From Pseudoalteromonas sp. CO133X (lineage in GTDB: Bacteria; Pseudomonadota; Gammaproteobacteria; Enterobacterales; Alteromonadaceae), in NCBI GenBank assembly GCA_004208945.1, contig SGPE01000009.1, positions 553,073 through 617,072 of the forward strand: a stretch of 64,000 bases of DNA. Reading direction: 5' to 3'. Both the position numbers and the translations under genes were made by a program. Shown one piece after another: positions 8,516 to 16,568 of this stretch. Numbering within the stretch: the first letter of the stretch is position 1; each line of letters opens with the position of its first letter. The notes beneath the pieces were generated by a model. That model had not been told where the DNA came from, searched no databases, and was given only the letters and a program-made list of their open reading frames with translations.

Positions 8516-9574
8516 ATGAAATTTAGACTTTTACCTGAATGGGCTGAGCAAGATGCCGTTATGCTCACTTGGCCTCACCAAGACACAGATTGGGCAGCAA
8601 ATTTAACAGCTGTTGAGCCTGTGTATGTAGCACTTTGCCAAGCAATAAGCCAACAACAAGATGTTGTTATTGTGGCTCATGATAATGCGCTTAAAGCACA
8701 TATTGAGACATTACTTGAAAACGCAGTAGTTGATGCTAAACGCATTCACTTTGTGGTGACACCGTGTAACGATACTTGGGCACGCGACCATGGTCCATTA
8801 ACCTGTGCGAATATTGATGACGCAACAGAATTAAAAGTAATGGATTTTATTTTTAATGGTTGGGGCAATAAATTTGCAAGTGAACTTGATAATCAAATTA
8901 ATCAAGTACTTGTAAAGCAAGTCGCTAATCCTAAAAATGGTTATCAGCAAAGTGAACTGGTTCTTGAAGGCGGTGGCGTTGAAATCAACGAACACGGTGT
9001 GCTACTCACAACGAGCGAGTGCTTGTTAAACCCAAATCGTAACCCAGAACTTACAAAAGCAGATATAGAAAAAACGCTGGTTGAGCAACTAGGCGCTACG
9101 TCGTTTCTTTGGGTTGATCACGGTTACCTTGCGGGTGATGATACCGACAGCCATATTGATACGCTGGTACGTTTTGCTCCAAACAACACCCTCGTTTATG
9201 TACAGTGTGATGATAAAGATGATGAGCACTTTGCAGCCCTTGATGCAATGGAAAAGCAACTGCAATCATTTAAAACAGCTGAGGGTGAAAACTACTCACT
9301 GATTGCCTTACCTTGGCCAAAAGCAGTGTTCAATGAAGATGGTGACAGACTACCTGCCACATACGCTAATTATTTAATTATCAATAAAACCGTTTTAGTA
9401 CCAATTTATGGTGATGAAAACGACCAACTTGCGCTTGGTCAGGTTGCCAATGCATACCCAGATCACACTGTGGTGGGTATTAATTGTGTGCCAATTATTC
9501 ACCAATTTGGCAGCTTACACTGTATTACAATGCAATTACCGCGCGGCTTTTTAGCAGGAACAAACAATGACTAA
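8516..9574 (+). CDS. aguA: agmatine deiminase
   Basis: A 352-residue member of the peptidyl-arginine/agmatine deiminase family. It converts agmatine to N-carbamoylputrescine and ammonia in the arginine-decarboxylase route to putrescine. Family signatures are TWARDHGPL, FNGWGNKF, LEGGGVEINEHGVLLTT, DSHIDTLVRF and the C-terminal FGSLHCITMQLP, which carries the nucleophilic Cys (about residue 336). The ATG at 8516 gives the expected N-terminus MKFRLLPEWAEQDAVMLTWP; no strong Shine-Dalgarno is visible before it. It overlaps the next gene by 8 bases, consistent with a coupled two-step pathway. Confidence 0.93.
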   Translation: MKFRLLPEWAEQDAVMLTWPHQDTDWAANLTAVEPVYVALCQAISQQQDVVIVAHDNALKAHIETLLENAVVDAKRIHFVVTPCNDTWARDHGPLTCANIDDATELKVMDFIFNGWGNKFASELDNQINQVLVKQVANPKNGYQQSELVLEGGGVEINEHGVLLTTSECLLNPNRNPELTKADIEKTLVEQLGATSFLWVDHGYLAGDDTDSHIDTLVRFAPNNTLVYVQCDDKDDEHFAALDAMEKQLQSFKTAEGENYSLIALPWPKAVFNEDGDRLPATYANYLIINKTVLVPIYGDENDQLALGQVANAYPDHTVVGINCVPIIHQFGSLHCITMQLPRGFLAGTNND

Positions 9575-10460
9575 ACCAACGCATTTAAAGGTTGCTCTTG
9601 TTCAGCAATCAAACACCGATAATGCTGAAGACAATATGGCTAAATCAATTGCTGGTATTCGTGATGCAGCAAGCCAAGGCGCTAAGCTTATTGTTCTTCA
9701 AGAGCTACACCGCAGTTTATATTTTTGCCAAACCGAAGATGTAGACGTTTTTGATTTAGCAGAAACCATTCCGGGTCCAAGCACAGATACCTTAGGCGCA
9801 CTTGCCAAAGAACTCAATGTGGTGATCGTGTCATCATTATTCGAAAAGCGTGCTACAGGACTTTATCACAATACTGCAGTGGTGCTTGAAACTGACGGCA
9901 GCATTGCCGGTAAATACCGTAAAATGCATATCCCTGATGACCCTGGTTTTTACGAGAAGTTTTACTTCACACCGGGTGATTTAGGTTTCGAGCCTATTCA
10001 AACCTCTGTCGGTAAATTAGGCGTATTAGTGTGTTGGGATCAGTGGTTCCCAGAAGCTGCACGCTTAATGGCAATGGCCGGTGCTGAAATTTTAATTTAC
10101 CCAACAGCCATTGGCTGGGACCCGCGTGATGAAAAAGATGAGCAAACACGTCAAAAAGACGCCTGGGTTATTTCACAACGCGCTCATGCAGTTGCCAATG
10201 GCGTGCCGGTGATCAGCTGTAACCGTGTTGGTCACGAAAGTGATCCAAGCGCTCAAAGCGAAGGTATTCAGTTCTGGGGTAACTCGTTTATCGCAGGCCC
10301 TCAAGGTGAAATCTTAGCCGAAGCGAACAACAGCGATGAGCAATTATTAGTTGTTGAATTAGACCAAGCACGTAGTGAAAACATTCGTCGAATTTGGCCT
10401 TACCTTCGTGATCGTCGTATCGATCACTATCAGGACTTAACCAAGATTTATCGAGACTAA
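9567..10460 (+). CDS. aguB: N-carbamoylputrescine amidase
   Basis: A 297-residue nitrilase-superfamily enzyme that hydrolyses N-carbamoylputrescine to putrescine, CO2 and ammonia. The catalytic triad is visible: Glu46 in LQELHRSLYFCQ, Lys in KYRKMHIPDDPGFYEKFYF, and Cys156 in VCWDQWFPEAARLMA. The segments around these residues match carbamoylputrescine amidases rather than generic nitrilases. The start overlaps the end of aguA, so the two enzymes are probably co-translated. Only 29 bp separate it from mfd, which has its own strong ribosome-binding site. Confidence 0.93.
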   Translation: MTKPTHLKVALVQQSNTDNAEDNMAKSIAGIRDAASQGAKLIVLQELHRSLYFCQTEDVDVFDLAETIPGPSTDTLGALAKELNVVIVSSLFEKRATGLYHNTAVVLETDGSIAGKYRKMHIPDDPGFYEKFYFTPGDLGFEPIQTSVGKLGVLVCWDQWFPEAARLMAMAGAEILIYPTAIGWDPRDEKDEQTRQKDAWVISQRAHAVANGVPVISCNRVGHESDPSAQSEGIQFWGNSFIAGPQGEILAEANNSDEQLLVVELDQARSENIRRIWPYLRDRRIDHYQDLTKIYRD

Positions 10461-10489
10461 GCAGTAAAAACAGTTTAAAGGAGTAGTAA

Positions 10490-13400
10490 ATGGCGTTTGC
10501 GCAATGGGCAGCATTGCCTTGGGTAAAATCTGAAAAAGATAAAATTCAATGGGGACAACTTACCGGTAGCGGACTTAGCATCGCCATCGCAGAAGGTGTA
10601 AAACAACACAACGAGCTGGTTGTGATTGTCACCCCAGACACACCAAGCGCCCTACGCCTTGAAACTGAACTCGAATTTCTATTGCCTGAAAACCCAGTCA
10701 TGGTCTTCCCTGACTGGGAAACACTCCCATACGATCATTTTTCGCCCCATCAAGATATTATTTCTGCGCGCTTAGCCACGTTAAATACCTTAAAAAAAGA
10801 ACAACAAAGCGTATTAATTGTGCCTGTATCGACCTTGATGCTACGTACTGCCCCTGCTTCGTTTATTTATGGTTCAACCCTTAACTTTAAAGTGGGTGAT
10901 ACCTTAGATACTCACACACTGCGTGAAAACTTAGAACAAGCGGGCTATTTACATGTACAACAAGTGATGGAGCACGGTGAATACGCTATCCGTGGCTCTA
11001 TCGTTGATTTATACCCTATGGGTAGCCCTCACCCATTTCGTTTAGACTTTTTTGATGATGAGCTAGACAGCATTCGTTTGTTTGATGTTGAAAGCCAGCG
11101 CTCAGATGAAAAAGTCGACAAAATTGAGTTACTGCCCGCTCACGAGTTTCCAACTAACGACTCAGACATTGAGCGTTTTCGTATCAATTATCGTGAACAA
11201 TTTGGCGCAAGCTCTGAGCAAGACTCCATTTATATGCAGGTGACTAAAGGAACCTGGCCTGCGGGTATCGAATATTACATGCCACTGTTTTTTGATGAAC
11301 TGGCAACCATCTTCGATTACTTACCAAGCAATACAACCTTTATGCATTTTGGCGATATTGAGCATGCTGCTGATCAGTTTTGGCATGATGTGAATGTACG
11401 CTATGAAAACCGCCGTGTTGATCCGCTCAGACCTTTACTTGAACCTGTAAAGCTGTATCAAAGCGTTAATGAACTATTTGGTGAGTTTGGTAAATACGCA
11501 CGTATTCGTTTATCGCAAGCTAAGTTAGGCACCAAAGCGGGTCACACAAACCTTGCTAGCAAAGAGCTGCCGAATGTGCGTATTGATCATAAGTTACATG
11601 AACCGTACCAAGGTTTAATTGACTATGTTGCCAGCGAGAAAAAACAAAAAGGCCGCGTGCTGCTCTCGGTTGAATCGGATGGCCGCCGTGAATCATTACT
11701 CACCTTATTAAAACCAAGTGGTTTAAAGCTCAAAGAATTTGAATCGTTTAGCGATTTTACCAATAGCTCGAGTGATGTTGGCCTTATTGTTTCACCGCTT
11801 GAACAAAGTGTGGTGTTAGACGGTAAGCCGCGTTTAACCATTATCACAGAGCAAGAATTATTAGGCATTAAGGTCTCACAACGTCGCCGTCGTAAACATA
11901 AGTATGAAGCCAGCCAAGATGCGCTTATTCGTAACCTTGCTGAACTACGCGAAGGCCAGCCAATTGTGCATCTTGATCATGGTGTAGGCCGCTATCAAGG
12001 CCTTGAAACAATCGATGCTGCCGGTGTGATCACTGAATTTGTTACGATCATCTACGCCAACGAGGCAAAATTATACGTGCCCGTTTCTGCGTTACATATG
12101 CTTAGCCGCTACTCAGGTGGTGAAGAGGCCTCTGCCCCGCTCCATAAATTGGGCTCTGATGCATGGGAAAAAGCAAAAAAACGTGCCGCTGAAAAAGTCC
12201 GTGATGTGGCTGCTGAGCTATTAGATATTTACGCTAAACGCCAAGCAAAGCCTGGCAATAAATTTAAGCTTGATGGCAGCGCTTATCGTCAGTTTAGCGA
12301 TAGCTTCCCATTTGAAGAAACTGACGATCAACGCAACGCCATTGAGTCTGTGCTCGGTGATATGCAAAGCAAGCAAGCGATGGACCGTTTAGTATGTGGT
12401 GACGTTGGCTTTGGTAAAACCGAAGTGGCAATGCGCGCAGCCTTTGTAGCCGTGAATGATAACAAGCAAGTTGCGGTACTTGTACCCACCACACTGCTTG
12501 CACAGCAGCATTATGAAAACTTTAAAGACCGCTTTGCCGATTTACCAATCGAGGTTGGCGTTTTATCGCGCTTTAACTCAACCAAAGAGCAAAAAGATAC
12601 CCTAGATAAAATGGCCGAGGGTAAATTAGATATCGTCATTGGTACTCACAAGCTTATTCAACAAGATATTCAATTTAAAGATTTGGGCTTACTGATTGTT
12701 GATGAAGAGCACCGTTTTGGGGTGCGTCAAAAAGAAAAAATCAAAGCATTACGTGCCGATGTCGATATTTTAACGCTCACTGCGACCCCTATCCCACGTA
12801 CGTTGAACATGGCAATGAGTGGTATGCGTGACTTATCAATCATTGCCACACCGCCAGCGAAACGTTTAGCGGTTAAAACCTTTGTTAGACAAAGAGATGC
12901 TGAACTTATTCGCGAAGCGATTCTGCGTGAGATTAAACGCGGTGGTCAGGTGTATTTCTTACACAACAATGTTGAAACGATCGACCGAGTTGCAGAAGAA
13001 ATCACTGAATGGGTACCCGAAGCCAGCGTAACAACCGCACATGGTCAAATGCGAGAGCGCGAGCTTGAGCAAATTATGAGTGATTTTTATCACCAAAAAT
13101 ATAACGTGATTGTGTGTACCACGATTATTGAAACCGGTATCGATGTACCGACTGCCAACACCATTATTATGGATAGAGCGGATAAACTCGGTCTTGCACA
13201 GCTGCATCAGTTGCGTGGTCGTGTTGGCCGCAGCCACCACCAAGCGTATGCCTACCTACTGACTGGCAACCCCAAATCGTTAACTAAAGATGCCGTTAAG
13301 CGCCTAGAAGCAATTGAATCACTGGAAGACCTAGGAGCAGGTTTTGCCCTAGCAACGCACGATTTAGAAATTCGTGGTGCCGGTGAGCTGCTTGGTGATG

Positions 13401-13963
13401 ACCAATCAGGTCAAATGCAAACCATTGGCTTTAGTTTGTATATGGAAATGCTTGAACAGGCGGTTAACTCCCTCAAAGAAGGGAAAGAGCCAACCCTTGA
13501 GAACTTGCTCGGTCAGCAAACTGAAGTTGACTTAAAGCTGCCTGCGTTATTACCTGATGATTATATTCATGATGTAAATGCGCGTTTAGGTATCTATAAA
13601 CGTATTGCAAGCTGTGCTAACCTCAATGATATGGACGAGTTACAGGTCGAGCTGATTGACCGTTTTGGTCTGCTGCCTGACGCCACGAAAAACTTATTCA
13701 GCCTGCAGCAATTAAAACTACAAGCAAGTCATATTGGCATTAAGAAGATTGAAGCAAACCCGAAAGGCGGTTATTTTGAGTTTAGCCAACATACAAAGGT
13801 TAACCCTAGCTTCATTATAGGTTTGATACAAAGTGCACCGCAGGTGTACAAAATGGATGGCGCAAACAAACTGCGCTTTGCTATTAGCGAGGCAAACCCT
13901 CGTGAACGCTTAAAAATGGTCACTGCAATGATTGCAGATTTCGAAAAAAAGGTTAGCCATTAA
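10490..13963 (+). CDS. mfd: transcription-repair coupling factor Mfd
   Basis: A 1,157-residue ATP-dependent translocase of full Mfd length. It displaces stalled RNA polymerase at DNA lesions and recruits UvrA. The N-terminal UvrB-homology region covers about residues 1-350, and the RNA-polymerase-interacting domain lies near 480-560. The superfamily 2 motor has Walker A GDVGFGKTEVA, the DEEH box in IVDEEHRFGVRQKEK, TLTATPIPRTL, and motif VI in LHQLRGRVGRSHHQAYAYLL. The C-terminal regulatory domain follows. AAAGGAG lies eight bases before the ATG. The stop overlaps the csiV start by one base (TAATG). Confidence 0.97.
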   Translation: MAFAQWAALPWVKSEKDKIQWGQLTGSGLSIAIAEGVKQHNELVVIVTPDTPSALRLETELEFLLPENPVMVFPDWETLPYDHFSPHQDIISARLATLNTLKKEQQSVLIVPVSTLMLRTAPASFIYGSTLNFKVGDTLDTHTLRENLEQAGYLHVQQVMEHGEYAIRGSIVDLYPMGSPHPFRLDFFDDELDSIRLFDVESQRSDEKVDKIELLPAHEFPTNDSDIERFRINYREQFGASSEQDSIYMQVTKGTWPAGIEYYMPLFFDELATIFDYLPSNTTFMHFGDIEHAADQFWHDVNVRYENRRVDPLRPLLEPVKLYQSVNELFGEFGKYARIRLSQAKLGTKAGHTNLASKELPNVRIDHKLHEPYQGLIDYVASEKKQKGRVLLSVESDGRRESLLTLLKPSGLKLKEFESFSDFTNSSSDVGLIVSPLEQSVVLDGKPRLTIITEQELLGIKVSQRRRRKHKYEASQDALIRNLAELREGQPIVHLDHGVGRYQGLETIDAAGVITEFVTIIYANEAKLYVPVSALHMLSRYSGGEEASAPLHKLGSDAWEKAKKRAAEKVRDVAAELLDIYAKRQAKPGNKFKLDGSAYRQFSDSFPFEETDDQRNAIESVLGDMQSKQAMDRLVCGDVGFGKTEVAMRAAFVAVNDNKQVAVLVPTTLLAQQHYENFKDRFADLPIEVGVLSRFNSTKEQKDTLDKMAEGKLDIVIGTHKLIQQDIQFKDLGLLIVDEEHRFGVRQKEKIKALRADVDILTLTATPIPRTLNMAMSGMRDLSIIATPPAKRLAVKTFVRQRDAELIREAILREIKRGGQVYFLHNNVETIDRVAEEITEWVPEASVTTAHGQMRERELEQIMSDFYHQKYNVIVCTTIIETGIDVPTANTIIMDRADKLGLAQLHQLRGRVGRSHHQAYAYLLTGNPKSLTKDAVKRLEAIESLEDLGAGFALATHDLEIRGAGELLGDDQSGQMQTIGFSLYMEMLEQAVNSLKEGKEPTLENLLGQQTEVDLKLPALLPDDYIHDVNARLGIYKRIASCANLNDMDELQVELIDRFGLLPDATKNLFSLQQLKLQASHIGIKKIEANPKGGYFEFSQHTKVNPSFIIGLIQSAPQVYKMDGANKLRFAISEANPRERLKMVTAMIADFEKKVSH

Positions 13964-14796
13964 TGTTGTTTAGAAATAGTTTTATTTTGCTTTGCTGCTT
14001 ATTTACGAGCTCAGCCTTTGCAACTCGCTGGTTCGAAATTGAAGTTCTTATTTATAAACAGCGCCCTGCCCCTTACTTACAAGAAGATTTCAGTTTAAAA
14101 CACGATGAAATCAATGCAAAAAACAAACTGGACTTGCTCACGCCAGCCCTTGAAGAACAAGCAAGGCAAGCCTGTATAGAGGGTGACAGTCGTTTTAAAT
14201 CAAACTCATTTACAGACAGTCTAGTTAGCAACTCACCACACTCTAACGTGTGTGATGATAGTGTTGACTTTTTATCTAGCTATACGCAATTACCTGTTAC
14301 ACCCTCAGTTAAGTCTCGTGAAGATACTAATGAAATATATCTTATCGCTTCATCAGATTTACAATTTACTGAACAAAAAAACCAGCTGGATAGAAAAGGG
14401 TTGACCCCTATTTTACATACCGGTTGGCGTTTCCCTGAAATGAGCCAATCAAGAGCGCCCAGTATGCGCCTATTTGCTGGGGAGCATTTACAAGCTGAAC
14501 AATCAACTACTCCAAATGTTGATAACGACTTTATAAGCTTGGTCTCACCTACACAGCAATATATACCTGACACAATACAAAGTGCTCCTAAGTGGGAGTT
14601 AGATGGTTTAATGAAAATCTATGTACGCCATTACCTTTTCATTAATGCCGACTTTGATATTAGCAAACGTTTAGAGACTGGTGACTACGAGAAAGCTCGC
14701 TTCTCACAATTTAAACGTGTGATAAGTAATGAAATACACTATTTCGATCATCCTAGAATGGGGATGATTGTACAAATACGACGCTACAACCATTAA
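13963..14796 (+). CDS. csiV: CsiV-family peptidoglycan-binding protein
   Basis: A 277-residue protein with an N-terminal signal peptide (cleavage probably after SSAFA) and the family-typical start of the mature chain, TRWFEIEVLIYKQ. The C-terminal region, WELDGLMKIYVRHYLFINADFDI, is also characteristic. CsiV was described in Vibrio as a periplasmic protein needed for response to certain D-amino acids; gene position next to mfd is conserved in relatives. The middle section (residues about 50-170) is low in recognisable structure. It is coupled to mfd by a one-base overlap and is followed closely by a small lipoprotein gene. Confidence 0.7.
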   Translation: MLFRNSFILLCCLFTSSAFATRWFEIEVLIYKQRPAPYLQEDFSLKHDEINAKNKLDLLTPALEEQARQACIEGDSRFKSNSFTDSLVSNSPHSNVCDDSVDFLSSYTQLPVTPSVKSREDTNEIYLIASSDLQFTEQKNQLDRKGLTPILHTGWRFPEMSQSRAPSMRLFAGEHLQAEQSTTPNVDNDFISLVSPTQQYIPDTIQSAPKWELDGLMKIYVRHYLFINADFDISKRLETGDYEKARFSQFKRVISNEIHYFDHPRMGMIVQIRRYNH

Positions 14797-14807
14797 TGGA
14801 AATGACT

Positions 14808-15065
14808 ATGAAAAAATATATGGTAATTGCTGCAACAGCGCTTGCATTAGCTGGCTGTTCAAAAGTAAGTTTAGAAAATTACGAAAAGATCAAAATCGGT
14901 ATGGATAAGACAGAAGTAGAAGCCATTTTAGGCTCTGCTGATAAGTGTGAAGAAAAAACACTACACACTAACTGTATTTGGGGTAACAAAGATAAGAATA
15001 TCGAAATAACTCTCGTTTCTGACAAAGTTTCGCTATATAGCAAAACAGGTTTAGACGCTAAATAA
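14808..15065 (+). CDS. small lipoprotein, SmpA/DUF3862-like
   Basis: An 85-residue predicted lipoprotein. The signal sequence MKKYMVIAATALALAGC ends at Cys17. The remainder contains YEKIKIGMDKTEVEAILGSADKCEE, the short alpha-turn-alpha pattern typical of BamE/SmpA-like and DUF3862 proteins, with two further Cys that could form a disulfide. ATG codons at 14796 and 14802 are possible alternative starts; 14808 is chosen because GGAA precedes it and the signal peptide is then normal. It is the last gene of the mfd-csiV run. Role unknown, likely envelope-associated. Confidence 0.7.
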   Translation: MKKYMVIAATALALAGCSKVSLENYEKIKIGMDKTEVEAILGSADKCEEKTLHTNCIWGNKDKNIEITLVSDKVSLYSKTGLDAK

Positions 15066-15072
15066 CTTCCTC

Positions 15073-15106
15073 GTAGGGTGGCTCAAGCTACCCTACTCCT
15101 TTTCTT
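15073..15106. terminator. bidirectional hairpin between convergent genes
   Basis: An 11-bp inverted repeat (GTAGGGTGGCT / AGCTACCCTAC, one mismatch) is followed by TCCTTTTCTT. It overlaps the stop codon of the convergent minus-strand gene, so it probably ends the mfd-side transcript. Confidence 0.6.
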
Positions 15107-16466
15107 CAAGTTGGCTGTAAATTTGTTCTATATTCACTATTTTGCTGCGATTTAACGTGATTTTATAGCGTTGATACAACGTTTCTTGCCCACTTTCACT
15201 GAACACAAGCACCAAATTCAATTGATACCGCCTTTCAACAGACTGTTTTGATATTTTATTACTCTCTAAATGATACAGCTTTCCTTCACCACGTTTTAAG
15301 TAACGAGCAAACGGCGCTAAACTAAAGTTAATTGTTTGCTGTAAGCTATCATAACCAGGTAAGAATTTTTTCGCATTAACTTGCGTTTCACTGGCAAAAT
15401 GTAACCACTGTGCAGCCTGCTTATTTTGGTGGCGACGTTTTGAAAAGATTTTCCTTACCTTAAGAGGAATACGCTTAAAAGAGGTATACTCAAGCCAAAT
15501 ATACTGACTGGCAATTTTATCCTTTGTAATACTATTTCTAAACTGAAAACGCCATTTTGGACGTCCTCTAACAATAGCGCGCCAAATAACCCGCGTGATA
15601 TCTTCTTTAAATATCTCACGTAGGCCATAAATAGCCCCTAATATCAAAATCAGTGTGGCTGTGACTTCAGTAAAGTTAGAACGCGCATTAAGCACAACAA
15701 GCATCACAAAAGCCATGATAACTGCTGTGACTGTGCCTTTAACCATACGCTTAAGGTAACTATTCAAGTAACGCGTATGTCGGCTTAGAATGACGCCATG
15801 CTCAATTAAGCGCTGCAATAATCGCATTTTATTAGTAATGCGATTGGCATCTTCTATGGTTGATTGCGAATTATATTCTTGCTCTTCTCTGTAATTATTT
15901 TCCGCTTTACAAAATTGCAGTAAATCGCCTCGCTCTTTTGCATAGTCACTACTTCGCGGCCCCTCGTCTAATAGCTTTAAAAATGATTGTTCTACGTGCC
16001 AACTTAAATAATTATCCGCGTTCTTATAAAATGGTAAAAGCTTTTCATCATCTGGGGTATAGCGTCTTAACTTTTTCAGAAGACCTTGAGTTTGTTCACA
16101 TAGCTCTATTGCTGCGGGGTAAAATAATTCTGCTTCTTTATATTGCAAGGTGTCTTTCACATCGGCATTCAATGCAAGCCTTACTTGGTAGCAATACAAG
16201 TTTAAGTTTTGGCGATAATCTTGCTGCTCACCTTTATTTTTACTGACAAAGCGACTGCGTACTAAAGGTAAGTGAATGTTGTTAGCGTTATAAGCTAAGT
16301 GCGATTTAAAATGGTTATTAAAATAGGATTCTTCACTGAGTGTTTGCGGGTTCACACTCATTTCATTGGGAATAGAGAAATACAGGTCGAGACGCTGCTC
16401 TGAACGTGGGTTAAGCTCAGGCTCAATAATAAAAGATAAGTTTTCGTCTTGTTTAAGCAATATCAC
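15093..16466 (-). CDS. conserved-looking membrane protein of unknown function
   Basis: A 457-residue protein that I do not recognise. Residues 1-235 are soluble and charged, with several helical stretches rich in Leu/Arg/Glu. Two adjacent hydrophobic segments at about residues 242-285 (VTAVIMAFVMLVVLNA and VTATLILILGAIYGL) form a likely membrane hairpin, placing both large domains in the cytoplasm. The C-terminal 170 residues are basic (LKVRKIFSKRRHQNK) and beta-rich. No catalytic motif is visible. The gene is monocistronic: a terminator separates it from the TonB receptor upstream, and it converges on the lipoprotein gene. Confidence 0.6.
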   Translation of the reverse strand: MILLKQDENLSFIIEPELNPRSEQRLDLYFSIPNEMSVNPQTLSEESYFNNHFKSHLAYNANNIHLPLVRSRFVSKNKGEQQDYRQNLNLYCYQVRLALNADVKDTLQYKEAELFYPAAIELCEQTQGLLKKLRRYTPDDEKLLPFYKNADNYLSWHVEQSFLKLLDEGPRSSDYAKERGDLLQFCKAENNYREEQEYNSQSTIEDANRITNKMRLLQRLIEHGVILSRHTRYLNSYLKRMVKGTVTAVIMAFVMLVVLNARSNFTEVTATLILILGAIYGLREIFKEDITRVIWRAIVRGRPKWRFQFRNSITKDKIASQYIWLEYTSFKRIPLKVRKIFSKRRHQNKQAAQWLHFASETQVNAKKFLPGYDSLQQTINFSLAPFARYLKRGEGKLYHLESNKISKQSVERRYQLNLVLVFSESGQETLYQRYKITLNRSKIVNIEQIYSQLEEKE

Positions 16467-16517
16467 CTCGTTTGTTAAAAATACCTTTATAGTTTACGCG
16501 TTGATAGACTTTCAGAC

Positions 16518-16548
16518 AATAAAAAAGGCCCAGTAAAAACTGGGCCTT
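16518..16548 (-). terminator. Rho-independent terminator of the TonB receptor gene
   Basis: A perfect 10-bp stem (AAGGCCCAGT / ACTGGGCCTT) with a tetraloop, followed on the minus strand by TTTTTTATT. It lies 21 bases after the receptor stop codon. Confidence 0.92.
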
Positions 16549-16568
16549 AGTATTCATTTCAAGCTAGA

